DNA of 64,000 nucleotides, taken from positions 2,972,832-3,036,831 of the forward strand of contig CM073200.1 in NCBI GenBank assembly GCA_037042915.1, read 5' to 3'. The notes under the pieces are model-generated. The model searched no databases and was not told the DNA's origin. It worked only from the letters and a program-made list of their open reading frames with translations. Positions within the stretch are counted from its first letter, which is position 1, and each line of letters begins with the position of its first letter. Of the stretch, positions 33,471 through 45,499 are shown piece after piece. Both the position numbers and the translations under genes were made by a program. The DNA comes from Auricularia sp. M13. Taxonomy: Eukaryota; Basidiomycota; Agaricomycetes; Auriculariales; Auriculariaceae.

Positions 33471-34612
33471 ATGATAAACCTCACAATAACACACCGAGGG
33501 AAGCCCCATACACTCTCAGCACCCCCAGACTCCACGCTCGCCGAGCTCCAGGCTCAGATCGCTGAGCTTACGGATGTGCCGGTTCAGTACCAGAAGCTGC
33601 TCTACGGCAAGGGCAAGAAGAAGGAGGCAGACGCAGCGAAGGCCACTCTCACCGAGGCCGGTCTCAAGGACGGCGCGAAGATCATGCTGTTGGGGAGTAC
33701 GGCCGGCGAGATCGAGGGCATGAAGGCTGCCGAGAACGAGAAAGCACGACGCGACGCCATTATGGCGCAGCGCGCTGCTCGTGGACCGTCAAAGGTGTGT
33801 ACATGGTGTTTATGTGATTTGGTCTTCTTTAACACGGCGACAGCTTTCATCCCGCGCGCCGTCGACGCCGATCACCTTGGACCAGTTCAGCCACAGGTTC
33901 CACCGCATCGCGGCGCTGCCGAACCTACCCGACGCCGACAAGGCGGAAGCGTTCCTGCAGCGGCTTGCGAACGACCCCGCCATAAAGCACGTTATGCAGA
34001 CGCACAAGTTCAGCGTCATGTTGCTAACAGAGCTTGAGCCGCGCGAGATACTCGAGAACCCGACACTGCACGGTCTGAACGTGGGCCGTGGACAAGTGTA
34101 CGTCCCTCTCTCTCTCTCTCAGTTTCAGAGAACTCATTATACCGAAGAATCAAGCTACGCCTGCGGTCGAATTACCCCAACGCCATGCTGCGCTACGCCG
34201 ATGTGCGCAAAACACTATGCCACGAGCTGACGCACAACGTTTGGGGGCCCCACGACGAAAATGTATGTCTTGTGTCACCTCGATGTACTACTTTATCTCA
34301 CCAGGCTCTCAGTTCAGAGCGCTTGACCGGAAGCTCAACGAAGAGGTCGCCGAATACGAACGCTCCCACGCCGCCCAGGTGCACCATCTCGACAACGAGG
34401 AATATTATGAGCCCGCCCTTGAAGCGGATGCATATGCCACCATGCTCGGGCAGGGCTCATATGTGCTTGGAGGGAACAGCTCCTCTCAAGGCGATGGATC
34501 GAGGGAAAGCACAAGGCAGAAGGCGCTTGAGGCAGCCATGCGACGATTGCAGGTGAAGGAAGAGGAGATAGAGCGTGGATGTGGATCTCAGGGTGCAGAG
34601 AAGAGCACATAA
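33471..34612 (+). CDS. Ubiquitin-like/WLM-domain metalloprotease
   Basis: N-terminal ubiquitin-like domain (INLTITHRGKPHTLSAPPDS..LLYGKGKKK, residues 1-70), then a linker and a WLM (Wss1p-like) metalloprotease domain: FRFHRIAALP-type start, VGRGQ, the RSNYPNAMLRYADV segment and the zinc site HELTHNVWGPHDENF (HExxH plus a further His), closing with FRALDRKLNEEVAEYER. The C-terminal tail is basic/acidic with QKALEAAMRRLQVKEEEIE. Four exons, introns near 33797-33845, 34096-34147 and ~34263-34313. Family members with this Ubl-WLM layout are linked to DNA-protein crosslink repair and ubiquitin/SUMO-conjugate handling. Catalytic residues are intact. Confidence 0.9.
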
Positions 34613-34829
34613 GGAATTCCGGTCGCATGGCAGGGGGGACATCTGTATCTTACGCTGCCAGTGGTGCAGTGATTTGTAACAACAACGGGATAGCACATAG
34701 TACACAGTAATGGCACGCAATTGAGATATCGCTGAGTTGTCGACAACCGGGCTAGCTCGCAGTGTGGAAACACCGATAATAACCTTCCATCGTGAGTACA
34801 AATTAGATGTGAGTGATAATATACAGTAG

Positions 34830-35892
34830 CTACTGAACCTGACTGCTTTGCCAGGCGACCCAACCCACAAACGGCAATTCAAATAGCTCAGAGCCAACCC
34901 TATAGATCTCCCATTTTCCCGAAATGAGCCACGCCTCGAGGAAGTCGCGAATAACATCCTCGGCGCGGAGCTCGCAGACGACGAGTGCGGATGCACCTTT
35001 TGATGTGTAATGCTCTAGCGCAGCGACGAAAGAGGGGACAAGTGCCGGGTTGTACAAGGTATCGACCGCGAGGACCAGAGAGACATTGTCCGGTGGAGGA
35101 CGTTTCGCCGCAGGGAGGCTTTGGAGTGCAACCCAGTCCAGTGGCTCCGCGGAAACGCTGGAGGGCACATTGTTAATCGTCAGGTTCTTGTGCATGAGTG
35201 GGACGAGAAAGTCGAGGTCCGTTGCTGTGTAATGTGCGAAGAGCGGCCCGAGCGCGATAGCCAAGAGACCGGTGCCTGCTCTACAGGAGACCAGGTTATG
35301 GAGAGTGGACACGCGACAGCAAGATGTGTTACCCGAGCTCGAGCACGTTGCTCTCGGAAAAACGGTCCCGGGAAAACAAGACGTGTTCAGGACTCGAGTG
35401 GTACTCTTTCAGCAACAGTTGCGCCAGAAATACACTGCGTTGTGTGAGCTTGGCTCGCGCAAAGGACGGCCTTGCCTTGCTCTCCACAGGACACTGCCTG
35501 ACCGATCTCAGAGGTTACTAGAGCACAACGAGAGCGAAATATCTCGGGGCTGACCGGTATCGCCTTTCCGGGAGCGCAGCGAAGTGACATCTTGTGAGAG
35601 CTCGATCGTCAGACTGCGCGGCTCCTCTCGACGCTTTCCTTGGACTTTCACAGGAGGTAGTTCCAAGTCTATTGTCAGGTGATCCTTGTAGGAGTTGACG
35701 GAACCAAGCCCGGTGCTGACAGAGCCCATGACCGGTGCGGCCGCCAGAGCAGTGTAAAGTAGAAACACCTGGGACGGAAGAATTGACGTGAGCACGCGAA
35801 TGTTGGTCTGGCTGTTGTGCGCGATGGACCTCCTCGTCGGCGTCATCGACGGCGATGAGCTCCGTGTCCGGGCTAAGCATAGCGTGGCGCAT
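34830..35892 (-). CDS. Class I methyltransferase, family-16 (METTL21/Rkm5-like)
   Basis: S-adenosylmethionine-dependent methyltransferase, probably acting on a protein lysine. Exons: MRHAMLSPDTELIAVDDADEE; FLLYTALAAAPVMGS to RKGDT; GSVLWRA (the family signature before the SAM site); then VFLAQLLLKEYHSSPEHV, NVLELG; and, after an intron, AGTGLLAIALGPLFAHYTATD (SAM-binding motif I and post-I acidic residue), LVLAVDTLYNPALVPSF and the C-terminal FVGWVAWQSSQVQ. Just after GSVLWRA the frame must move: an extra AGGCAAGG (~35465) separates it from PSFARAKLTQRS. This is either a small frameshift or sequence error. Substrate cannot be named. Confidence 0.7.
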
Positions 35893-36086
35893 GGCGGAGC
35901 TGCGAGAGCGCTTGGATAAAAACAAAGGCCAAGGACCGCAGCCCGGAAGTAGCCGGCAGCGCCTTACCTTTCTTCAACCTCGTGTCCCGTTCTTAATCCT
36001 TTAGCGCACCTTTCAGGCGACTGTGTCGGCCTTTTCTTTCCTACTACCCTTTGACCCTCGCCGCCCCGCTCTGCCAGCTCTCCATA

Positions 36087-37802
36087 ATGATCGCTTCATG
36101 GCTGCCACTCTCTCTGCTCGTATCCGCCGCACTCGCCGCCCCGGCGCCCGCTAATGCCAGGCCACGCTCGATCATCGACGGCCAGTCTATGAACCTCATG
36201 ACACGCGCTGGCCATCACAACAAGGCCAACCGCACCACCGCCTGGGCCGCGAAACAGGCCGCTCGCTTAAAGTCCAAGTATGGCTCTGCTTCCCCAGACG
36301 TCGCCCGCCGCGCAGCACAAGGCTCGAGTCCGCTTGTGAACGTCAACAGCGACTCTACCTATTTCGGAACGCTCGCAATAGGCACCCCGCCCACTCCCTT
36401 CAACGTAATCCTCGACACCGGCTCGAGCGACCTCTGGGTCGCTGGCACAGGCTGCGTTCGCTGCACTGGCGTGCCGCTTTTCGACGAGAGCAAATCCTCA
36501 ACGTTCAGGAATCTGACACAACCGTTCCAAATTCAATACGGAAGTGGCGCTGCGGCCGGGGACCTCGCTGCGGACGTTGTGCAAATGGCGGGCTTCGAAG
36601 TCCCCAACCAAGCCTTCGGTGGGTCGTGCTTGGCATTTGTCTTTTGCCATTGACGTTTTAAATCTTGGCATTTTGCCCAGCCGTCGTTGACCGCGTCACT
36701 GCAAACCTCCTCGACGATGACATTAGTGGTCTTCTGGGCCTTGGCTTCGACACCATCTCGTCGTCTGGCGCGACGCCCTTCGTCCAGACGCTCTTCCAGC
36801 AGAAGACTCTTACCCTGCCGCTCTTCGGTTTCTTCTTGACCAGGTGTGTACCGCCACGATCAGCAGCGCCGTCGTTGACGCACCCCAATTTGGCACGCGT
36901 TGCTGATCGGACGCGTTCCTGTATAGGTTCCTTGACATCCTCACCGTCCGTGACGACGTCGCTCAGTTCGGAGGAGAGTTTACTATCGGCGGCGTCAACC
37001 AGTCCCTGTACCAGGGAGAGATCGAGTTCATCGATATTCCGGCGGGGCGCGAAGGCTTCTGGGGTATTCCCATGACCAGTGCGTACCCGCAACTGCACAA
37101 AATTAGGTACAGCTTTTAATAGGGTGACAGGCATCGTTGTGCAAGGCAACAACGTTCCTGTGCCCTCGGCGCAAAGCTTTGCGGCTATCGACACTGGCAC
37201 AACACTCGTCGGTGGCCCGGCCAGCATGATTGCTGCTATCTTCGCCCAGATACCCGGCTCGTTCCCAGGCAGTGGCGACCTTGAGGGTTTCTACGTCTAT
37301 CCGTGTGACACCGAGGTTACGGTGCAGCTTGGCTTCGGCAGCGGCTCGCTTTGGAGTGTCTCGCCGCGGGACTTCGAGCTCATGCAGATCGACCGCCGGA
37401 ATTGCGTCGGTGGATTTTTCGAAATAAGTCTTGGCTCGTCCAGTGCAAACCCGCAGTGGATCGTCGGTATGTCGAACGTTTTCTTGTACACTACGTAGCT
37501 GAATTCCCTTGTCAGGCGACACATTCCTCAAGAACGTGTACTCTGTATACCGTTTCGACCCACCGAGTGTTGGCTTCGCAGCGCTGTCCCCACTGGCAAA
37601 TAGCCTCAGCGTCGTGGGCCAGCCGCAGCCGAGCCTGACGCTTGCCGCGGACCCCGTGCGCGCGACTGCAGACCCTAGTCCAGAGGATTCGGCGGGTGTA
37701 CGCGGCAGCGTGCCCTCTGGGGGCAGCAACGGGGCGACGAGCATGGTCGCTGGCATATCGTCACTTTACTTGCCGCTGCTCATAGCGGCCTTTGCGCTCT
37801 GA
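36087..37802 (+). CDS. Secreted aspartic protease (pepsin family A1), probably GPI-anchored
   Basis: Signal peptide (MIASWLPLSLLVSAALAAPA), a propeptide, then the mature fold with both catalytic motifs: DTGSSDLW (first Asp) and DTGTTLV (second Asp), the flap YGSGAAAGD, and a GLLGLGFD segment. Exons join over introns near 36618-36679, 36842-36928, 37078-37130 and 37467-37514. After the last domain (FLKNVYSVYRFDPPSVGFA) come a Ser/Pro/Gly-rich linker and a terminal hydrophobic helix (SSLYLPLLIAAFAL) without a basic tail, the pattern of a GPI-attachment signal. Expected at the cell wall or outside, degrading proteins at acid pH. Confidence 0.9.
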
Positions 37803-38002
37803 TGCTTGCTTAGATGGCGTTTAGACGGGACAGTGATCATGTTTTTTTCTGTCATTGACGCGGACATTCGCGATCTAGCTTGGATATCTCATTCTGTATT
37901 CATACACAATACCACTCCGCATAGCTTGTCGCCGCCCAGCGATACATACTGATACTCATGCTTACCAACTGATTAGCTCTGCTCTGAATCCTTGGAATCC
38001 CG

Positions 38003-38974
38003 ATGCGCAGCTGTGCGCCCTGCTTTCGTCAACTTCGCATGATCATGTCTTCACACCCAATCGAGCAGATCGGCGAGGCCTCCGAGGACGTGCTCGAAGA
38101 CAACGATCCCGTAGAAAACTGCTGGACCCCATTACAAGTCGCTGCTCGGGCCGGTGACCTGCCCTTGATCGAGCAGCTCCTCGCCAACGGTGCAGACGTC
38201 AACGCACCTGCAGTGGGCTACCACGGCCGTACAGCTCTACAGGCTGCATGTAAAAAGAACCACTTTGCTTGCGCCGCCAGGCTGGTTGCGGCTGGCGCGG
38301 ACGTCAACGCCTCAGGCGGGTCCAACGGTACGTTGACTGCCCTCCAGTGGGCCTGCGCAACGGGCAACTTGGAGCTCGTGAAGCTGCTGCTGGACCATGG
38401 CGCGCGCGCGAACGACCCGGCGGAGCGCTACTTCGGCCTCACGACGCTGCAGGCGGCCGCGAAGACGGGGAACGTTGAGCTCGCACAGCTCCTCATTGCG
38501 CACGGCGCCGACGTCAACGCCCCCGTCGCTACCACTGGCGGTCGCACTGCGCTACAGTCCGCCGCGTGTTCGGGCAGTCCGCCGCTCGTCGAATTGCTCC
38601 TTGCACACGGCGCCGAAATCAACGCGCCCGCTGCGAAGCATCGCGGTCTCACGGCGCTCCAGGCAGCCAGCTTTTACGGCCACCTCCACATTGTCGACGC
38701 ATTGCTTGACGCCGGGGCAGACGTTAACGCGCCAGGGAGCCCATTCCGCGGTGGTTACGCTCTGCATGCCGCTGCTGAGGGCGGCCACGCTGAGGTAGCC
38801 CGGCGATTGATTCGTGCTGGGGCAGACGTGAATGCGGGCGTTGGGTTCAGCGAGACAACGCCGTTACAGTGTGCTATCGCTCAGGGAATGGACGATGTAG
38901 CCCATGTCCTGCGCGAAGCTGGAGCTGAGCATAGGGCCGCGAGAGGCGCCACGTTATTTGATAAGGAGAGGTAG
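38003..38974 (+). CDS. Ankyrin-repeat protein
   Basis: Single exon of 323 residues made almost wholly of ankyrin repeats: about eight units of ~34-36 residues with consensus G-TALQAA-GN--LV-LLLAHGADVNAP. The repeats carry an extra few residues between the hairpin and the next helix (for example APAVGYHGRTALQ), a style seen in many fungal ankyrin proteins. No other domain, signal or membrane segment. A second ATG (38041) could be the true start. Role unknown beyond protein binding. Confidence 0.85.
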   Translation: MRSCAPCFRQLRMIMSSHPIEQIGEASEDVLEDNDPVENCWTPLQVAARAGDLPLIEQLLANGADVNAPAVGYHGRTALQAACKKNHFACAARLVAAGADVNASGGSNGTLTALQWACATGNLELVKLLLDHGARANDPAERYFGLTTLQAAAKTGNVELAQLLIAHGADVNAPVATTGGRTALQSAACSGSPPLVELLLAHGAEINAPAAKHRGLTALQAASFYGHLHIVDALLDAGADVNAPGSPFRGGYALHAAAEGGHAEVARRLIRAGADVNAGVGFSETTPLQCAIAQGMDDVAHVLREAGAEHRAARGATLFDKER

Positions 38975-39487
38975 TGATCAGTAAGAGTCTAGCACGCTGA
39001 GTACTTCGTCTGTATAACTAATACAACTCTCTTCGAAGACATCCACTGCATGCTTCTACCGGCTGCCTCACTTGTCCGCCGTAGGCAAACTTCAACCGAA
39101 CCAAATCTTGTTCAGCCATCACACGGACGGACGAAATCATGAGCATGCTAATTGCATGGTCATGCAGCTGTCCCGATATTGTGGCGGTTCAGTCTGAGGG
39201 ACGTCGCAAGGACGGGGATTCGTTCATTCGATCGACTCGGAGAAGTCTACCATTGCCAGACCATTGCATTGAAAGCAAGTAGTATCGATGACCAGCAAAC
39301 CCGGCCTGGTCGACCGCCGATAGGAACCCTCTCACCGTGCAGGTTCTCTAATTCCGGTCCGGACAAATGTTTGCAACACGAGGCTTCTGTGACTCGGCGC
39401 TTGCAGCCTAGCATATGAACCGCACGCCCATCTGCCTTTTCACCTCACTTCCCTTGTTCTCTCATCCAGCCATCCTCAGTGCCCAAG
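38975..39487. other. Intergenic stretch, no gene seen
   Basis: Between the ankyrin and AAA genes. No coding or RNA feature recognised; the last ~60 bp are pyrimidine-rich, as usual before a basidiomycete start codon. Confidence 0.4.
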
Positions 39488-41807
39488 ATGCCCAACGACG
39501 ATCGAGCCGTTGACAACTCGGTCCCCATAGCGCCTGCAGCAGCAAACGAGGCCTCAGAGGGCAATGTGGCAACTCCGCCCGTCCCGGTTTCGGCGCCCAA
39601 CGGTGTCAATGGCGTTGAGACCCAGGAGGCTGCACCTGCCGACGAGCCACAGGGCACCCGTGCCGAATACAAGAGATTGGATGAGATCTGGGACCAGGAC
39701 GCAGGAAACTTCATCCTGAAGGAAAGCGCGCCTCCGCGCCCCCGCCAGGAGAAGGTGGATCAGTTCGGACAGTACTGCTTCAATGTCGTGCGCAGGATGC
39801 ACGAGGTAACTGGGCAGCCTATGTGGACAATGTGCGTGCATTTCTCACTGTCTCTGGATTCACCAACGGCTCATTGGTGTCACTTGCAGGGTCGAAATTA
39901 AGAGTCAAGTCCTCAGAGACAATTGCCGTCGCGTTATCGGCGAGCTCGATGGCATGTCATGGGGCTCTCGGCAGCTGCGGGTCTGCACCATGTCACTTCA
40001 ACGATCGTTCGCTTCTGATGACGTTTCCAGATTGAACCTTCGGTTTTCTTCCGGTTCTACTACAGACTCAAGGAGCGCCTCGCGACCCTGCAAAGCGAAA
40101 ACACCGACTCTCAGGCTGTTTCTCAGTTGAAGCTTTTGCTTGAATTCACGCGCGCAGAATTCGCGTCCAAGTTTGAGGAACTGGAAGAGATAACGGCGCG
40201 TGGGGAGATCACATTTGAGCTGCTGGACTGCATTCTTCTGCCTGGAACGGTCCTTTACACAACGTGCAGCGCTACGGCGGAGCCTCGAGCTTGCAAGCTC
40301 GTCAGCGTCAACCTTGTCCCAGCTCGTTACAGCAGCCCGGCGTACTGGAACATCAACACAGTCTATGTGGAGGCCACTGGCACCCGTTCAGACGAGGAGC
40401 CGCATTTTGGTCATTCGTCTCTGTGCCTCCGAATCATCGACTTCAATGGCATAGTCAAGATCCACGCGCTCGATGTCTACCCGTTCAAATGGCATCCTCG
40501 CGTGCAGGAGATGCGCAAGCAGCTCATCGCCCGCGGCAGAGTTTGGCAGTCCCTCGACGGGGTGTTCCACAAGCGCTACGATGGCGTGGCATACATTGGC
40601 GGCAGGCGCGTTCTCGTCAACTCGAGAGTCATGGTAGACCGAGGTGCGCCTATTAGCGCTCCCCATAATCAGCGAAGTTCAACAATAACTGATATGTCCT
40701 CACCAGCGCTCTACGACAATATGTCCGGGGACTCGGCACCTGAAGTCATTAGGAGGGATGAATACTACTACGACACCTATGATAGCGGCTCGGAGGATGA
40801 CAACTACGTCTTTCGCAACCCATACACGCTGTTGTCCCAGTTGTCCGAAGACGACCTCCTCATGACCCCAGTGCTTGTGTATGGATTCTCTCTCGAGGAC
40901 AAACGATGGCGTGAGTGGGCAATTCGCATGATATTCATCGTACTCACTCTGGTGTTTCCAGTTGCATTCAATGTTCTGCATATCACGGTCATCAAATGGA
41001 ATGAGGAAGCGTTCGAACGGCTGGTGCTTCCCGAAGACCAGAAAGACCTGATCAAGGGTCTCGTTGAGGCTCAGGCCACCAACGCTGTCAAATTTGACGA
41101 CTTTGTCGAAGGCAAGGGCAGAGGCCTTGTGATCAACCTGTTCGGCCCTCCGGGCGTGGGGAAAACCTTGAGTGCCGAGGCAACCAGTGAACGTGAGTCA
41201 AACAGCTTCACGACGTAGCTTTGCCTAACACACTATTTCAGACTTGCGCCGGCCGCTGTATGTGGTGGGGGCCGGCGACCTCGGAACAACAGCATCAGGG
41301 CTCGATTCAGCGTTGACTGGCATATTCAAGGTCGGCGCGGCGTGGGGGGCAGTCGTTCTAATCGACGAGGCAGATGTCTACCTCGAGCAGCGCTCCATGC
41401 ACGACCTCCAGCGCAACGCCCTCGTCTCCGTCTTCTTGCGCCAGCTCGAATATTTTGCAGGCCTGCTCTTCCTCACGACCAACCGCGTGCGCACATTCGA
41501 CGAGGCGTTCCAAAGCCGTATCCACGTTTCCCTCCGCTACCGTGAGCTCGATGTGGAGGCAAGGCGCAAAGTATGGCTGGGATTCCTCGACAAGCTCGGC
41601 GTTCCGAAAGGCCAGCTGAGCGCTGAAGACGAACAGGCCCTCGTCGCCAAGCCGTTGAATGGCCGGCAGATCAAGAACGCCGTTAGAACCGCTGGAGCAA
41701 TGGCGTCGAGTCGTAAAGAGCCCGTTGCGTACAGGCACATCAAGGGAGTCGTGGACATCATGCAGCAGTTCGAGAAGGACTTCAGCGAGCTCAACGTGAA
41801 GATGTAA
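39488..41807 (+). CDS. AAA+ ATPase with N-terminal DUF7025-like domain
   Basis: A fungal AAA ATPase of the type with a large N-terminal conserved region and one C-terminal ATPase module. After an acidic/Pro-rich start, exons give QFGQYCFNVVRRMHEVTG, VEIKSQVLRDNCRRVIGELD, FRFYYRLKERLATLQSEN, LLEFTRAEFASKFEEL and the VNSRVMVDRG end of the N-domain. Then come an acidic YYYDTYDSGSEDD loop, LVYGFSLEDKRW, Walker A GPPGVGKT, Walker B VVLIDEAD, sensor TTNR and an arginine-finger-like FQSRIHVSLRYREL, with the small helical domain ending FSELNVKM. Introns lie near 39833-39890, 39989-40032, 40644-40706, 40909-40960 and 41193-41241. ATPase residues are intact. Members are multicopy in filamentous fungi; substrate unknown. 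Confidence 0.87.
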
Positions 41808-42407
41808 AGCATTAGGCAGACTTCGGTTCCGCGATGCGAACGAAACGAAGGGTCCATCCACAGTGTTTGTAGACATTCGAAATCCGAGCTTCTATACGAA
41901 TGAGGAGCACCATCGTCATAGTCACGGCATCATATAAGACCGATGCATAGCCCCAGTTTGAAACACCAGCGCGGGAACCAGAGGGCACAGTTGAAGCACA
42001 AGTCCTTGAGCAGCCTGAGGGCAACACAGCCAGCGGCATGGCCCGTGCAACCATGTCCATCCTGTGCACCAGTCTGCCACCGCACGAGTTTGGACCAATC
42101 GCCAGGCAAACTCGAGGGCAATAACATTCGTGAGAAACGCGTCCGAAAGGGGCGATTCCGTTGTTCAAAACATGTGAGCGAGCAAACGGCGCAGGAGAAC
42201 CAAAACAAGATGGCGTTGGTCTGATGTTGAGTTGAGTTGAGAACTCTGTTCGGGCTGCAGAGCCTATAAGTATGCGTGCCATAGGTTGCTGCGCCCTGCA
42301 ACATCGAGTAACACCTATTGCACGCGAAATTGGCGACAGACAGTCAGATTGAGAGTCAAGAGGCAAGCCACATCCGGCCTTCGCCGCATCAACCACAGGT
42401 TTCCGCC
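41808..42407. other. Intergenic stretch, no gene supported
   Basis: Long open frames exist on the minus strand, with short hydrophobic pieces, but no start, splice pattern or known domain supports a gene. Confidence 0.35.
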
Positions 42408-45227
42408 ATGGACCAGCCAGCCGGCCAAGCTGGCACTGGGAACGCCAACGCGCAGGTGGTCGATGCCCAGGACACAGCCGAGCAACGGTCGCGCGGTCGC
42501 GTTTCTGGCTTTCTATTCCTCGCCTTTCTGTTCTTCCTCTTTGGCGGTGGCTCGCGCGGCGACGACATACTCACCCGCCACCAGCTTCGTACGTTCATCC
42601 TCGTCGGCTGTCTCTGAGCTCATTACACGCACCCAGAGGAATCTCTGCAGTCGCTCATTTACCAGCAATCGAATTATTCAGCATTTCTCAAGAACGAGAC
42701 GTCCAATTTCACACTTGTGCGCCTACCCAGCTCACTGGGAGATAACGTCGTGACTAACACGCGTTGCAGCAAGTATTCGAACCAGAGCTCGCGCCGTTCA
42801 TAAATTCGTACCTGCCAGAGCCAACCACCCCGCGACACACCAGCCTTGTCTCGTTCTACCACAATGTGACTGGGTTCGCTGTCGGCGGCGCCCACTTCCA
42901 CAATCTCTCAAGTTACACGAACGACACGATGCGGCAGCCATGGGCGGACGCCCTTACGAAGACCGTGAACTTGACTGACGCTGCAAGGCGTCGAGGGGAC
43001 TGGGACTGGGACGCAAGCGATCGCATTGTGTTCAGCGTGCTGGAGAACAGGCCCATAGCCAACAAGACCATAAACATGGTCCATGTACGTGTCTCTGATA
43101 TCTTCTTCCAGTTGCAATACTAATGACCTTATTACGGTAGGGAAAGATAGACTTGACAGATAGAAAGGCTGACCGGACTATCCGCTTCACACTCGAAGGG
43201 GTCCACTACCCCTGAATGGCTCGTTTTATGGCCTCGTAGAGCCCGCGGGTGCGTCTTATCTCATGGGCGAGACATGCGCCTGAAGTTTTCATAGACGCCA
43301 ACCAGACCTTCGCCATATCCTTGGTCTTGTGCCCGAAACCGTGCGAAACGAGACAGGGCTCGTCATTGACGCCGAACTCGTGCAACGAATAGACCGCTTG
43401 AAGTCTATGATATCCGGGAACACCATGCCGGATATGGACACTACAGACGACAGCGTCGTGACCACGTGTCCGTTCGTTTTCCGCGCACAACTGCGTCCGG
43501 CCTCTGTCACAGATCATCAAATGGAGGAATTGGAGCGGGAGATGGACCAGCCGACTGGCATCACCACCGTCAGGCAGCCGCCATTGCTCATAGATGCTGT
43601 CCTTATTAGCCCGGATTGTGGCATAGTTCTCCACCTCGAAGGAGCCAAGGGCCTCAAGTACGACTTCCCTCGTAACCTATTATCCTTGGCTCATTCTTGC
43701 TAGGTCCCAGAGGTACTGGCGGAAAGTGATCAATTGTAAGCCCGCAACCTTATGGCTTGTCTCCGTATTTACGGCCACGCAGACGCTGGTGTAGCAGGTC
43801 TCGCGTACCTGAGCATCCTTGTTGTCTTGGTGCGGGAAATGGCGCGCTGTCAGACACCGGCTATGCTTTCGCGCGTGGGTCGTTGGAGCATTGTGATGCA
43901 GACATGCCTAGACGCATTCTCATTTACAGCAGTACGTGGCCTGATTGGCTTTCTGTATCCGACTAACAGCTGTCTAGCACTTGACATTTGCTATCGTTGC
44001 AGACAATAAGGCGTCCTTGCCGCTCATCGCGCCTGGCTTCCTGGCATGCATCCTGCTTATGTTCCAAATGGTGCGCCGGTCGCCAGCGAATGACACAGCA
44101 ACCCTGACACTTTGCAGCAATTCAGCAACAACATCTACGAAGTCCAAGCTCCAGAGGAGTCCGTGACACCTACACCGGCCGACAGTGGAACCCCAGGAAC
44201 ACCGGAGGATGCGAACATCTCGCAGCGCCTCCGCCATGGCCTATCTAGTGCATTTGAGGCCGCTCGCGCATTTTCAGGGTGTAAGCACGAGCAAGCTTGT
44301 ATGGCATCGCACTCTAACGCCCTGTGTAGTATTTTGGCTGGCCTTAGCTGTCATTTGCGGGATCTGGCTCCTCTTTGACACACTACGCGCTGGGAATTTC
44401 ATGTTGCGCGTGGCGCATTATATCTTCTGGCTTCCACAGATAGTGCGCAACATGCGACGAAACGCCCGCATGTCGCTCTCCTGGGAGTACATTTTGGTCG
44501 TCTCTGCTGCTAGACTATTCTTCCTCATGTGTACGTGCTTCGAGGGCATCGTTCGCCTTTCTGACACAACGCGGTCAAACAGATATCTTTGCGTGCCCAG
44601 ACAACGTACTCGGCGTCGAGCCCACAGAATGGGCGAAGTATATCCCCTGGGCGTTCGGCGTCCAGCTTCTTATTCTTTTCGCCCAAGATCAGCTTGGGCC
44701 GACATTCTTCCTACCCAAAGGCGTAAGCACCCGGATTTCCGTCGCTTGCCGCTCTGACCCCAGTCTCCAACGCTCAGTGGGTTGAAACGGAGATATACGA
44801 CTACCATCCGCTGCTTCCCATGCCGGACGCCGAATCGCCCGAGGTGTCGCTGGGCGACTGCGCAATATGCATGGACACTATTCTCGCGCAACCTGACGAC
44901 GCGACGACGCGCGTTAAGAGCGGTCTGCTCGCTGGTGCCTCCGTCAAGCGGCACTACGCGCTTGCGCCGTGTAATCATCTCTTCGTACGTCTGCCTTCGA
45001 TCATTGCCAATTCATCTGGTCGCTGACACGAGCCCCTCCAGCATACGGAGTGTCTTGAACGCGTGCGTAATTTATTTGCTGACTGCTGTTTGTGGCTGAC
45101 ATGACGAATTCATCTGCAGTGGTTAGCTATCAAGGTATACGAATCTTCTCCTGCCATCAATTACCTCGCTCACGCGTTACTACAGAACATTTGCCCGCAA
45201 TGTAGAAGGCCACTTCCTCCGCTTTGA
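42408..45227 (+). CDS. DSC1: RING-type E3 ubiquitin ligase of the Golgi Dsc complex (DSC1/TUL1)
   Basis: Membrane E3 ligase. An N-terminal hydrophobic helix (GFLFLAFLFFLFGGG) is followed by a long lumenal region with N-glycosylation sites (SLIYQQSNYSAFL; FVEPELAPFINSYLPEP-like; FTLEGVHYP; CPFVFRAQLRP), then several membrane helices (for example LLFLACILLMFQM-type, LFWLALAVICGIWLLFDTL) and QIVRNMRRNARMSLSWEYIL, typical of Tul1/Dsc1. The C-terminal RING-H2 reads CAICMDT..CNHLFHTECLER..NICPQC and ends RRPLPPL. More than ten introns; one RING exon is only 15 nt (45120-45134, WLAIK). Fungal homologues ubiquitinate Golgi/endosomal membrane proteins and, in some species, trigger SREBP cleavage. Middle exon borders (43.6-44.4 kb) were not all fixed. 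Confidence 0.87.
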
Positions 45228-45499
45228 GATCTGGCGAGCTCTCGAGCCTATCGTCGAAACTAGCTTTCCGTTACGCACGTCGAATGGACCACTTCAGTGC
45301 AATCCCTGCTGTAGAACTCTCACTGTATTTTTGTCGGCAATATCAATGGTGCTGGATTTGATTTGGGTGGTGATTGTCGAAGTTCAAAGGCCTTCTAGCC
45401 CTGCTATCTCCCGCATCGTGCTGAAGGCGGGTTGTGAGCCCGCACATTTGTATCCGCGACGCGGTGCCGGTTCATTCCGAAACTTGGACTTCGACCACC

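Noticed and set aside
41812-42396. 194-residue minus-strand ORF between AAA and DSC1 genes
   Set aside because: No domain and no credible start; the hydrophobic pieces fall in different frames.
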